A stretch of DNA of 39,184 nucleotides from an uncultured Desulfosporosinus sp. (GCA_927405585.1 CAKMJS010000051.1:1-39184), one strand, 5' to 3'. Positions 25,877-33,639 are shown, counted from the first letter of the stretch. Notes: a model not told the origin generated them from the letters alone. Translations and numbers: made by a program.

Positions 25877-27625
25877 ATGAAAGTTAAGCAGATTATGTTG
25901 GAGAATCCTCGGACCCTCCACTACACTAAAACAATACAGGATGTCAGTCATTTATACCGGGAAACCAAGGTTAACTGCGCTCCGATTGTTGATGATGAGG
26001 GCAATGTTGTGGGAATTCTTACTGTCTTTCGCATGCTTGAGGCGATTGAACAAGGAGCGACCCTGGACACTCGGGTAGACAAGATCATGGAAACGAATTT
26101 ACATATTATCGATGAAGATACTTCCTTCCATGATATCAGAGATCACACCATTGATAGGTTGCTAATTTATAATAATGAGCAACGACTCACTGGCGTATTA
26201 ACCAGAATGGACTTAATTAATAAGGTTCATGGGTCGTTGATGAATTCTGAACACAAATTAGCGGAAGTCTTTAAGACCAACATAGATTTAAGAAATATTA
26301 TTGAAGCTTCCCATGATGGCATCATCGTTGTTGACAGACAGGGCTTGGTTCAAATTGTTAATAAAAGCTTTTTCCGGGTACAGGGTTCTGACCACGACCC
26401 GACGGGAGAGTCTATAGAACGCCTTGTCATTGTGTGCCGTGAATTAGTGATTCAAATGTATAAGCGAGCTCTGGAAGATGGAAAAGTTACTTTTGATCGA
26501 TATAATGGGAAAAACTTAACTGAGTTATGGATTACTGTAAGTCCAGTCTTAGATGAACTAGGTCGCCTAGTGCGGGTGGTTATTAACATCAGAGACCTAA
26601 CTGAGTTAAATCAATTAAAACTTCAATCACAGAGGTATTCACACGAACTAAAATTATTTAGAGCAAAGGAACAGAAAGATTTAATTTACCACAGTGACGC
26701 AATGGAGAAGGTAGTAAACCAAGCTTTGCGGGTAGCAGGGGTAGATTCCACGGTTCTTATCACGGGTGAGTCCGGAGTAGGCAAAGAGGTGATTGCTAGA
26801 ACGATTCACAACAATAGTCCCAGGGTAGACGGGCCGTTTATTCAAATTAATGTTGGAGCGATACCAGAAAGCTTACTAGAATCAGAGTTGTTTGGGTATG
26901 AGAAGGGATCGTTTACAGGGGCCAATAAGGAAGGAAAACCAGGTCTGATGGAACTGGCTAATGGAGGTACTCTATTACTGGATGAGGTGGGCGACATGCC
27001 CATGTACCTTCAAGTGAAATTATTACGAGCGATACAAGAGCAGGAGATTTATCGGATTGGTGGACGTGCTGGTATTAAGCTGAATATTCGAATTCTATCG
27101 GCCACTAATAAAAATCTTAAAAAAATGATTGCAGAAAAAAACTTTCGTGAAGATTTGTTCTATCGTCTGAATGTCGTCCCCATTGAGATACCACCGTTAC
27201 GGGAACGGAAGAGCGACATCTTACCACAAGCGAAACATTTCTTAGATAAAGTTAACAGCAGATACACTGTCCAAAAGTATTTTTCCACTGAGGTTTGCAA
27301 ACTCTTGGAAGAGTATAACTGGCCCGGAAACAGTAGAGAACTTGCTAATATCGTAGAACGATTGGTGATCATGTCCGAACAGGATGCTATTTTACCAGAT
27401 CAGTTGCCAGCGTCATTATTTTCTCAGGTAACCTCGAGTCCTCTCAGAGTATCTATCGATAAGATCGTTCCGTTAAAGCAGGCTCGAGAGATTGTAGAAA
27501 CCGAGTTAATTGTAAAGGCCTTGAAGGAGTATCACAGTCTGCGTCGTACGGGAGAAATCTTAGGAGTAGCCCATTCTACCTTATTACGGAAAGCGAGAGC
27601 ATTGGGAATTTCTTATACGGACTAA
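25877..27625 (+). CDS. sigma-54-dependent activator with CBS pair, PAS and AAA+ domains
   Basis: 582 residues. Two N-terminal CBS motifs (about 1-120) probably sense an adenosine-containing ligand. A PAS domain follows (about 140-255), then the AAA+ enhancer-binding core: Walker A GESGVGKE (297-304), GSFTGA (the sigma-54 contact loop, with Ser in place of the usual Ala) and Walker B GGTLLLDEVGDMP. It ends with a Fis-type helix-turn-helix (SLRRTGEILGVAHSTLLRKA). Start ATG 25877 with GGGGAGAAG upstream; the in-frame ATG 25820 has no site. A sigma-54 promoter lies 176 bases downstream in front of the osmC and symporter genes, so those are its likely targets. Confidence 0.93.
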   Translation: MKVKQIMLENPRTLHYTKTIQDVSHLYRETKVNCAPIVDDEGNVVGILTVFRMLEAIEQGATLDTRVDKIMETNLHIIDEDTSFHDIRDHTIDRLLIYNNEQRLTGVLTRMDLINKVHGSLMNSEHKLAEVFKTNIDLRNIIEASHDGIIVVDRQGLVQIVNKSFFRVQGSDHDPTGESIERLVIVCRELVIQMYKRALEDGKVTFDRYNGKNLTELWITVSPVLDELGRLVRVVINIRDLTELNQLKLQSQRYSHELKLFRAKEQKDLIYHSDAMEKVVNQALRVAGVDSTVLITGESGVGKEVIARTIHNNSPRVDGPFIQINVGAIPESLLESELFGYEKGSFTGANKEGKPGLMELANGGTLLLDEVGDMPMYLQVKLLRAIQEQEIYRIGGRAGIKLNIRILSATNKNLKKMIAEKNFREDLFYRLNVVPIEIPPLRERKSDILPQAKHFLDKVNSRYTVQKYFSTEVCKLLEEYNWPGNSRELANIVERLVIMSEQDAILPDQLPASLFSQVTSSPLRVSIDKIVPLKQAREIVETELIVKALKEYHSLRRTGEILGVAHSTLLRKARALGISYTD

Positions 27626-27630
27626 AAGAA

Positions 27631-27659
27631 GTGGTGCAATGTTGCAAAGTGTGGTGCAA
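27631..27659 (+). promoter_or_regulatory. two direct GTGGTGCAA sites (candidate activator half-sites)
   Basis: GTGGTGCAA at 27631-27639 and again at 27651-27659, 20 bases apart, i.e. about two helical turns and therefore on the same face. The core GTGGTGC is repeated as a dyad at 27730-27750. The placement upstream of a sigma-54 promoter suggests an upstream activating sequence for the adjacent activator. Confidence 0.5.
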
Positions 27660-27727
27660 AAATGGAACACAACTTCTAAAGGCTGTGCAAGCGGGTTCTT
27701 TCACAATGTATAGAGGGATATTTTTTT

Positions 27728-27751
27728 ACGTGGTGCACTAAGGCACCACGT
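27728..27751 (+). terminator. GTGGTGC dyad: terminator of the activator gene and/or activator binding site
   Basis: ACGTGGTGC (27728-27736) pairs with GCACCACGT (27743-27751), followed by ATTTTTG, which fits an intrinsic terminator. The same GTGGTGC core occurs twice upstream as direct half-sites, and the dyad centre is about 60 bases before the -24 element, a usual distance for an enhancer-binding protein. It may serve both roles. Confidence 0.6.
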
Positions 27752-27800
27752 ATTTTTGTTAGGGGTTAACTTTGTCAGGCTTTTCGGTCCTTTAGAAACA

Positions 27801-27816
27801 TGGCGCGAGATTTGCA
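27801..27816 (+). promoter_or_regulatory. sigma-54 (-24/-12) promoter for osmC and the symporter
   Basis: TGGCGC-GAGAT-TTGCA matches the consensus TGGCAC-N5-TTGCA with the invariant GG and GC exactly 12 bases apart. Transcription would start near 27828, giving a ~140-base leader to the OsmC gene. Confidence 0.8.
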
Positions 27817-27898
27817 ATAGTAATCACAAGGACAAGCTGAGATCGTTAAAAAGGTGGTGGAGTCGAAAGAATAATTCTCAACAATACGTGGATAATCG

Positions 27899-27934
27899 GA
27901 TTGAGGCTAGGATTGAGGCTAGGATTGAGGCTAG
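27899..27934 (+). repeat. three tandem 12-base repeats in the osmC leader
   Basis: GATTGAGGCTAG occurs three times in perfect tandem, ending 18 bases before the ribosome binding site region of the OsmC gene. As a multiple of three it would add IEAR repeats if translated, but the frame has no credible start downstream of the sigma-54 promoter. Confidence 0.8.
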
Positions 27935-27968
27935 GAACGAAGTAATTTAATAAAGGAGAGATTGATGT

Positions 27969-28409
27969 ATGTCACAAGTTAACATTACCTGGGAAGGAAA
28001 AATGAAATTTGTAGGGGCCGATGATAGTGGAAATAAGGTATCTATGGATGCTGCACCAATTTATGGTGGAGAAAATCAAGGGGTAAGACCGATGGAGTTA
28101 ATGCTAATGTCTCTTGGCGGATGCACAGGTATCGAGTTAGGTCATATTCTCAATAAAATGAGAATCGTGTATGATCGTTTAGACATTGAAGTTAGCGGAA
28201 ATAGAGTAGAAGAGCACCCTAAGGTGTTCAGTAATATTCACGTCGTATATCGATTAAGCGGAGAGAATATCCCGGCAGATAAGGTAAATAAAGCTCTCCA
28301 AATGGCTGAGCAGGTCTATTGTTCAGCGTCTAATATGATAAAAAAGGTTGCCGAAATCACCTATTCCATAGAAATTAATGGTATCGTCCACAAATATGAA
28401 GAGAATTAG
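27969..28409 (+). CDS. OsmC family protein
   Basis: 146 residues of the OsmC/Ohr fold. The two family cysteines are present: Cys52 in SLGGCTGIELGHIL and Cys118 in EQVYCSASNMI, the pair used for thiol-dependent peroxide reduction. The N-terminal GVRPMELMLMSLGGC arrangement is typical of the YhfA/OsmC branch. AAAGGAG lies 10 bases before ATG. It is the first gene after the sigma-54 promoter and is 37 bases upstream of the symporter gene, so the two probably form an operon. Exact substrate is unknown; for this branch, reactive sulfur or organic peroxide are possibilities. Confidence 0.9.
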   Translation: MSQVNITWEGKMKFVGADDSGNKVSMDAAPIYGGENQGVRPMELMLMSLGGCTGIELGHILNKMRIVYDRLDIEVSGNRVEEHPKVFSNIHVVYRLSGENIPADKVNKALQMAEQVYCSASNMIKKVAEITYSIEINGIVHKYEEN

Positions 28410-28446
28410 TTAATCAAAGGTTGATTATTATGAAGGAGGAGCACAG

Positions 28447-30084
28447 ATGAATTCATTCGGAGCATGGATTGTGGGTTTGTGGCTAACTTATACGGTTGTT
28501 CTTATTGTACTTAGCAGATATGCCAAAAAGAAAGCTGAATCCGGTACGGGTGGGGATAGCTTTTGGGTTGGAGGTCGAAGCTTTAAACCCTGGATGGTCT
28601 TCGTATGTATCACCGGCTTATTTTCGGGTTCTTCGTTTATCGTTGTTTTAGAATTATCCTACAAAGTGGGTATTTCAGCGATCTGGTATGGCGTGGCTGA
28701 AATGGTTCATGTCTTAATCATTGCACTACTATTAATTGCCAATCTCCGTAAACTTAAAATGGTGACTGTTTCTGGATTAATCGGGGATAAATTCGGGCGT
28801 ATGGCACTGGGTATAAGCGGTGCTATTACCGCTTTTACTTTTCCCATGTGGTCAGTTGCAACCGCCCTTGCTTTTGCTTCTGCTCTTCACGTATTTACCC
28901 CTTTATCACTTCCCGTTTCCATTGCGATTACAAGTATAACGTTACTGATTTTTCTTCAATCTGGTGGAATGTGGTCAATTGTTGTTACTCAAACAGCCAA
29001 TAGTTTTGCGTTTGCAGCAATGTTTATCGTCGGGTGCATTGCCTTCTTTATAGAACCAGGTTTCGACGGATTAGCTCTGTTAGCAACCGCTAAACCAGCC
29101 ATGTTTTCTCCAACAAATGTAGGGTTGCAAGTGATTATTGCTTGGTTCGCTACATTTTTGATTAATGTCTTTGTAGCCCAAGCGGCATTTCAGATGGCCT
29201 TATCCTGTCGTACACCTGAGGAAGGAAGAAAAGGCTTGTTAATGGCTTTTGGAGCGAATTTTTTCTTCATTATTTTTGGTGTTTTATTCGGATTGGCAGC
29301 TGCTGCAGTGGTGCCGGGCGGAGCTCGGGGCATGATTGCCATTCCGCAATATTTGGCTCAAGTGTTACCAGCTCCATTAGTAGGCGTGTTTTTCCTTGGA
29401 ATTTGGGCCGCAGCCTTAGGATGGGGTGCTCCCTGTCAATTCTCCGGTGCGACCAGCCTTGGGCGTGATGTAATGGGTGCAATTAACCCATCCTTAAGTG
29501 ATGAACGTAAAGTTCGTTACACAAAATATGCACTGGTTGCGCTAACCTTAGAAATGATTTTATTAGGCCTAATGCGTAGTGAAAACGCTTCCTGGTGGAA
29601 TGTTTTAGCATGGACGTTACGAAACGGATCGACGTTCGCTCCAGTGGTTGTGGCCTTGGCTTGGCCTCTGGCAACACGTCGTGGAGCAATAGCTGCTCTG
29701 CTGGGAGGATTTATTTCTGGTTTATCCTGGTACGCATTAGGTGGTTGGGATCCTGTCAACTTCTTCTTTAATATTCATCCTGTGTTTATCGGCATGACGT
29801 TTAATATCTTATTAATGGTCGTAGTTTCAATGGTGGACAATGCCGGACAGTGGAAAGTTAAATTTGATCAGCCATCCGGCAGAAAGACTTTAGGGCTTGT
29901 TTCCGCGGCAGCCATGATTTTATTGGGGTTCACAGCATTTACTCAATTTAGCTGGCTTTACACGAAAGGGTTGATTGGCTTAAACCTCTTCCTCATCGTA
30001 GCGGCCATTTTTGTGAATGTAATAGTGTTTGTCGTACCAAAAAAATCAGGGGGAGCATCTCCCAAAGAAGTCATTGCATCGTAA
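28447..30084 (+). CDS. sodium:solute symporter family permease
   Basis: 545 residues with about 13 membrane segments. It shows the SSS-family opening (FWVGGRSFKPWMVFVCITG, then LFSGSSFIVVLELSYKVG) and the GLIGDKFGRMALGISGAITA segment typical of the family. These carriers take up organic solutes with sodium (amino acids, organic acids, vitamins and others); the substrate cannot be read from sequence. Strong site AAGGAGGAG before ATG. It is the last gene of the presumed sigma-54-controlled operon and is followed by a terminator. Residue counts from the start: ~25 periplasmic/short loop, then helices to ~530. Confidence 0.9.
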   Translation: MNSFGAWIVGLWLTYTVVLIVLSRYAKKKAESGTGGDSFWVGGRSFKPWMVFVCITGLFSGSSFIVVLELSYKVGISAIWYGVAEMVHVLIIALLLIANLRKLKMVTVSGLIGDKFGRMALGISGAITAFTFPMWSVATALAFASALHVFTPLSLPVSIAITSITLLIFLQSGGMWSIVVTQTANSFAFAAMFIVGCIAFFIEPGFDGLALLATAKPAMFSPTNVGLQVIIAWFATFLINVFVAQAAFQMALSCRTPEEGRKGLLMAFGANFFFIIFGVLFGLAAAAVVPGGARGMIAIPQYLAQVLPAPLVGVFFLGIWAAALGWGAPCQFSGATSLGRDVMGAINPSLSDERKVRYTKYALVALTLEMILLGLMRSENASWWNVLAWTLRNGSTFAPVVVALAWPLATRRGAIAALLGGFISGLSWYALGGWDPVNFFFNIHPVFIGMTFNILLMVVVSMVDNAGQWKVKFDQPSGRKTLGLVSAAAMILLGFTAFTQFSWLYTKGLIGLNLFLIVAAIFVNVIVFVVPKKSGGASPKEVIAS

Positions 30085-30108
30085 TGCTGAGAAATTTATT
30101 CTAAACGG

Positions 30109-30146
30109 AGATAAGCTGGCAATTTTTAAACGTTGCCAGCTTATCT
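30109..30146 (+). terminator. terminator of the osmC/symporter operon
   Basis: AGATAAGCTGGCAA pairs perfectly with TTGCCAGCTTATCT across a 10-base loop; CTATGTTTT follows. Confidence 0.85.
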
Positions 30147-30223
30147 CTATGTTTTGGTAGTTTGTGAGCCGCCTATAACAATTTAAGATAGAGCTAAGAT
30201 TTACAACAGCCACATTCACCATA

Positions 30224-30661
30224 GATTTAGTAAGAAAACTATCCGATACTAATATGCCTATCCTATCTTGTAGTGGGGCTGGTGTTCCAGAAAGGTTTTT
30301 ATCAAAAAAGCAAATGAATAACCAGCAATCTCAACGTATAAAAGGTTTTTATCCACTCCTTGAAGAGATTCAGAAAACTACTTTCATATTTGCCCACGGA
30401 GGGATGTATGAAACTGATGATCTAATAGAATTAATGAAAAAGTTCCCTAATACATATACAGATATTAGCTTACAGCCTTCACATCATATACGAAAGCTTA
30501 TTGATAAGTTAGGCAGTGAGAGGCTTATATTTGGAACAGACTATCCTTTTTTAAACCACTCCTTCTCAATTGTCTCAGTATTAAGAGCGACTTCAAAAGA
30601 TGAAGAAAGAGAAAATATTTTTTCGCGTAATTCATGTAGATTATTAAATATTCGTAATTGA
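30224..30661 (+). pseudogene. amidohydrolase (metal-dependent) C-terminal fragment
   Basis: About 145 codons corresponding to the second half of an amidohydrolase-2 type TIM-barrel enzyme: FIFAHGGMYETDDLIELMKK with a metal/active-site His, NTYTDISLQPSHH, and the conserved GSERLIFGTDYPF with the catalytic Asp. The N-terminal HxH metal site is missing, and the strand that usually carries a histidine (PxxxHxG) reads PILSCSGAG here. The frame is open upstream of ATG 30254 with no start or binding site. A truncated, probably inactive copy. Confidence 0.75.
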
Positions 30662-30764
30662 ATTCGGTTGAAATCATATTTGTTTTTAATTTATTAGGGG
30701 GTTATCGGATGGTAAATTTAGAAAACCCTTAAAGTGGTGTGGTCAAGGAATACTTGGATTAATA

Positions 30765-31736
30765 GTGATAGGGTTACTTATCCCAACTTGGACACCTGCT
30801 ATTAAGGGTGAAAATAGTGTAAGAGTCTATGAGCAGGTTTTAATAAACGGAACTAAACATCAACTTATGGTACGAGGCGTAGATAAAAATAATCCTATTT
30901 TAATTTTTGTACATGGTGGTCCGGGATATTCGGAAATTCCATATGTAAGGAAATATCAAGATATCCTGGAGGAGAAATTCACTATAGTTCACTATGACCA
31001 ACGTGGAGCTGGCAAATCATATCATCTTTTTGAGGACTACTCAAATTTATCTGCAGAATTACTCACCAAGGACTTAATAGCACTAAGTAAGTATGTTCGT
31101 GAACGGTTTGGAGTGGATAAGGTTCTCTTAGCTGGTCATTCCTTTGGTTCTTACATTGGAATGCAGGCTGCAGCAAAAGCAACTGAAAATTATATTGCCT
31201 ACATTGGAATTGGACAAGCATCAAATTTCAAGGAAAGTGAATTAGATGCTGTAAATTATTGTCTTGAAGAGGCTGCTAAAGCAGGGAATAAAGTTGATAT
31301 TGAAGAGCTTGAGGAAATAAAGAGCCGATTTGAAAATGGAATTGTTTTCGTTCCACGTAAATACAAAGAAAAATATGGGGGTGGCTCACGCCTTACTGAT
31401 GAATATGGTGATTATAAGAATCGTTATCTTACGAATAGAGAATACAATCTACTTGACATAGTCCGCTTTAGACTAGGCGTAAATAATAGTATAGTTATGG
31501 TTGATGACATACTTCAAAACCCTGTGACAAGTCTTGTTAAAAGACTTGAAATACCATGTTATTTCCATATGGGACAGTATGATTATCAGACTTCTGCAAA
31601 AGCCGCAAAGAATTATTATGACTCGATTAAAGGACCTGAAAAAGAATTTATATTATATCAAGAATCAGCTCATTATCCGCAATTTGAAGAAGAAGAAAAA
31701 TTTGCTGATTGGCTTATTAATAGGTTCTCAAACTAA
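30765..31736 (+). CDS. alpha/beta hydrolase (proline iminopeptidase-like), start frameshifted
   Basis: 323 residues from GTG 30765. The serine-hydrolase core is intact: oxyanion HGGPG (50-54), DQRGAG (78-83), nucleophile Ser126 in GHSFGS, and plausible acid and base in MGQYDYQT and ESAHYPQFEE. The real start was probably ATG 30709, 7 bases after AGGGGG: it begins M-V, but one A is missing and it stops after seven codons. Restoring that A gives KFRKPLKWCGQGILGLIVIG, a basic stretch and membrane anchor that continues into this frame. Translation from GTG 30765 would yield a form lacking most of the anchor, so this may be a recent pseudogene. The peptidase label is by similarity only. Confidence 0.75.
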   Translation: MIGLLIPTWTPAIKGENSVRVYEQVLINGTKHQLMVRGVDKNNPILIFVHGGPGYSEIPYVRKYQDILEEKFTIVHYDQRGAGKSYHLFEDYSNLSAELLTKDLIALSKYVRERFGVDKVLLAGHSFGSYIGMQAAAKATENYIAYIGIGQASNFKESELDAVNYCLEEAAKAGNKVDIEELEEIKSRFENGIVFVPRKYKEKYGGGSRLTDEYGDYKNRYLTNREYNLLDIVRFRLGVNNSIVMVDDILQNPVTSLVKRLEIPCYFHMGQYDYQTSAKAAKNYYDSIKGPEKEFILYQESAHYPQFEEEEKFADWLINRFSN

Positions 31737-31897
31737 CATATCCGTTAGCGAAATTCGGGCTAACAGACCCATTGCTGATAGTTGGAAAGCAAAGATTGAT
31801 GCGGATTTTGAACGCCGTAACAAAGATCGTCCAGAGAATTAGGCTTATGATTTAAAGCCGATCCAGTAATTTGTTCTTTTTTTTGCATAGTGAAAGA

Positions 31898-32296
31898 ATG
31901 ATTTTTAACATGTCTTGCCAAGTTTCCGAATTCTCTTTTGTTCATAAGATATATAGGCTTGAGTTTATCAATGATGAGCAAAACACCATAAAACTGTTGA
32001 ATGAAAACAAGATTAAATCCAAGTATGAAGATTGTGAGTTTCTCTCGATTACTTTTAGTGCGGACCAGGAGCAAGCTGAGGTAGTTTATAAGGTAAGGAC
32101 CTGTGTGGTAAGTGCTGTCGACAGATATTTTAATGAGCTAAACAAAAAGAACAATAAGAATAATAGAATTATAGGAGGAACTCCTTTTAGCACTAAATAT
32201 ACGCTAATAGTGAAAAGGGAGAAGGGGACTTGGAAAATAGACCAGTTTAAAGCTCTTCTCAGGAACTATAAATTTTACTATTCCGGTTACGGCTAA
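31898..32296 (+). CDS. hypothetical protein
   Basis: About 132 residues (starts possible at 31898 or 31910, neither with a strong ribosome binding site). The sequence has regular beta-rich composition: KYEDCEFLSITFSADQEQAE, VVYKVRTCVVSAVDRYFNEL, then YTLIVKREKGTWKIDQFKAL. The closing Y-x-L-x-V-K-x-E-x-G-x-W-K-I-D pattern resembles NTF2-like/SnoaL-type small domains. The weak start suggests the N-terminus may have been lost. Confidence 0.5.
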   Translation: MIFNMSCQVSEFSFVHKIYRLEFINDEQNTIKLLNENKIKSKYEDCEFLSITFSADQEQAEVVYKVRTCVVSAVDRYFNELNKKNNKNNRIIGGTPFSTKYTLIVKREKGTWKIDQFKALLRNYKFYYSGYG

Positions 32297-32384
32297 CCCT
32301 TTGAGGATGGAAGAGTGGAATAAAACCCATTACTCCAATTATTTACCCTCCTTCAAGAGTAACTTGTAGATATATCAGTGAGAC

Positions 32385-32531
32385 TTAAAGAAGATGACTC
32401 CCGTTCAATTCAGGAATCATCTTCTCAATGTCGCATGACCTTTTGTTAAATTGTCCTTGACTGAGGTACACATTACAACGTCCGAGGGCCTCTATTAATT
32501 CATCGACTTCCTCTCTCCTTGACTGCGCGGC
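32385..32531 (-). other. unrecognised start-less reading frame
   Basis: A 48-codon minus-strand frame (AAQSRREEVDELIEALGRCN, then VYLSQGQFNKRSCDIEKMIP) opens after a TAG and has no start codon with a binding site in frame, although AAGGAGAGAGG lies inside it. It follows the selenoprotein gene by 17 bases. It could be the tail of a lost gene. Its 3' end forms a hairpin (AGAAGATGA facing TCATCTTCT, about 32389-32424). Confidence 0.35.
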
Positions 32532-32548
32532 CTAAAGGCACGTAGTTG

Positions 32549-32836
32549 TCAAAATACCCCTTTGACTGTAAAGGCTGGTTTAAAAAGAGGTATTTTTATT
32601 TTTACCTTAATTTGAAGAGTTTCCGAAATCTTTACACTCTTATCAATATAAATTTTGATCCCTTGGTATTCATACTCATCGTAAGTATCCATTTTTTCAT
32701 ATTGTGGTTTCGATACCCCTGACCAGAGGCTTCTTGAAATTCCTGATCACGTATGGCAGACAAATTGACTTATAAAAAAGGCACCAGTGCTTTTTTTGAT
32801 TGCACTTATAGTTTTTGCATTGATATCAAACTTCAT
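32549..32836 (-). CDS. probable selenoprotein, 95 residues with in-frame UGA (CxxU), CC/Se-motif (HesB-like) type
   Basis: ATG 32836, with a perfect AGGAGG 10 bases upstream, opens a frame of 96 codons interrupted only by TGA at codon 30 (32749-32747) and ended by TGA at 32549. Before the internal TGA: MKFDINAKTISAIKKSTGAF and FISQFVCHT. After it: SGISRSLWSGVSKPQYEKMD, TYDEYEYQGIKIYIDKSVKI, SETLQIKVKIKIPLFKPAF, TVKGVF. Reading TGA as selenocysteine gives Cys27-His-Thr-Sec30, a redox CxxU motif. The layout (I-x-A-K-x-x-I start, Y-x-x-x-GIKIYI middle, VKG end) matches, from memory, the ~95-residue HesB-like CC/Se-motif (seleno)protein family. A SECIS-like hairpin follows the TGA and a strong sigma-A promoter precedes the gene. 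A nonsense-mutated pseudogene is the alternative. Confidence 0.7.
32715..32730 (-). promoter_or_regulatory. SECIS-like hairpin after the in-frame UGA
   Basis: In the mRNA, GCCUC pairs with GGGGU around the apical loop UGGUCA, beginning 16 bases after the UGA, with the loop reached after 21 bases. Bacterial SECIS elements need a short stem with a G/U-containing apical loop at about this distance; the well-studied E. coli fdhF loop AGGUCU is similar. The stem is short (5 pairs, two of them G-U). Confidence 0.45.
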
Positions 32837-32879
32837 ACTTTTTGCACCTCCTATATACCCGTATGGAGTATTATAGAAT

Positions 32880-32908
32880 ATTATAGTCTAGTTTCTATAA
32901 GTGTGCAA
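32880..32908 (-). promoter_or_regulatory. sigma-A promoter of the selenoprotein gene
   Basis: Reading on the minus strand: TTGCAC (32908-32903), exactly 17 bases, TATAAT (32885-32880). The -10 is perfect and the -35 matches 5 of 6. It places the start near 32873, about 37 bases before the ATG. Confidence 0.75.
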
Positions 32909-32964
32909 TTCCAACAATCTTATATCTCAATTTGCAAATTATAGAACTGAAAAATCTAATGTCT

Positions 32965-33639
32965 TTATCCTATGGTTCGAAAAAGAATGAGAAGTTCTTT
33001 AACAAAGTCCTGAACGTTGAACCCTTCGGACTTTGCCTGGTTGTTATACCATTTTCTAACGGTTTCAATAATCCAGTGTGGAAGTGCTTTTCCATCAATT
33101 AAGTGATAATGTTCCTGATATCCTTCTTTCAAGTATTCCCACCTGTTATCGTTTCCTTGTTTCATATATTCAGAGACATCAAGAAGTTTAGCTCTCCCTT
33201 CGTGGAGAAGAATGTTCTTTAAATGAATATCTCTTGGGTTTAGTCCTCTTGTAATGACAAAGTTTCTCGCACTGTCTACATCCTCAACGACCTGTTTTGG
33301 TATATGAATACCTTTTAACAAACAATCGTACAGGGTTATTCCCTCTTCATAACTGATTACTAGGAAATTAATTCCTCGTCCATAATATTCAGGAAAATAC
33401 TCTGACTTCCCGAGTTTTAAGTAAACCTCAGTCTCTAATTCTATCTTTCCAAGCTTGTCATTACTATACACTTTAAATGCATAGTTCGGCGTATGAACAA
33501 AACGAAACACTGCGGCATCCGTCCCCACACCTATACACTCAAATTTATCAGAGTTTCCCTTTACGGTAACAAGTTCATTTTCTCCATTAGATGTCACTTT
33601 CACTTTACATAATTCTTTCTCTGCAATATCCCACTCCAT
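32965..33639 (-). CDS. protein kinase-like fold protein
   Basis: 224 residues with a compact kinase core. Gly-loop-like GVGTDAAVF (37-45), lysine in AFKVY (Lys56), a glutamate at ~69-71, catalytic loop PRDIHLKN (Asp137, Asn142) and DVS (Asp154) at the position of DFG. These resemble the small RIO/YrzF-like kinases of Firmicutes. The DVS in place of DFG and the short C-lobe are atypical, though the key acidic and lysine residues remain. AAAGGGTG lies upstream of ATG. The selenoprotein gene follows on the same strand after 128 bases but has its own promoter. Substrate unknown. Confidence 0.8.
   Translation of the reverse strand: MEWDIAEKELCKVKVTSNGENELVTVKGNSDKFECIGVGTDAAVFRFVHTPNYAFKVYSNDKLGKIELETEVYLKLGKSEYFPEYYGRGINFLVISYEEGITLYDCLLKGIHIPKQVVEDVDSARNFVITRGLNPRDIHLKNILLHEGRAKLLDVSEYMKQGNDNRWEYLKEGYQEHYHLIDGKALPHWIIETVRKWYNNQAKSEGFNVQDFVKELLILFRTIG

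Larger units (their letters stand above)
27626..27968. other. regulatory intergenic region between activator and osmC
   Basis: Holds two direct GTGGTGCAA sites, a GTGGTGC dyad, a -24/-12 promoter and a 12-base tandem repeat (described separately). A 64-codon frame at 27756-27950 spans the promoter and is unlikely to be a gene. Confidence 0.6.

Noticed and set aside
27756-27950. 64-codon frame with IEAR repeats upstream of osmC
   Set aside because: It spans the sigma-54 promoter, so the osmC mRNA would not contain its start; the repeat is better described at the DNA level.
31740-31842. Coding-like tail DSWKAKIDADFERRNKDRP after the alpha/beta hydrolase
   Set aside because: No start, too short to assign; possibly a fragment of an unknown gene.
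32385-32531. Second selenoprotein or operon partner downstream of the UGA gene
   Set aside because: The frame opens after TAG, has no start with a binding site, and shows no Cys/UGA motif.
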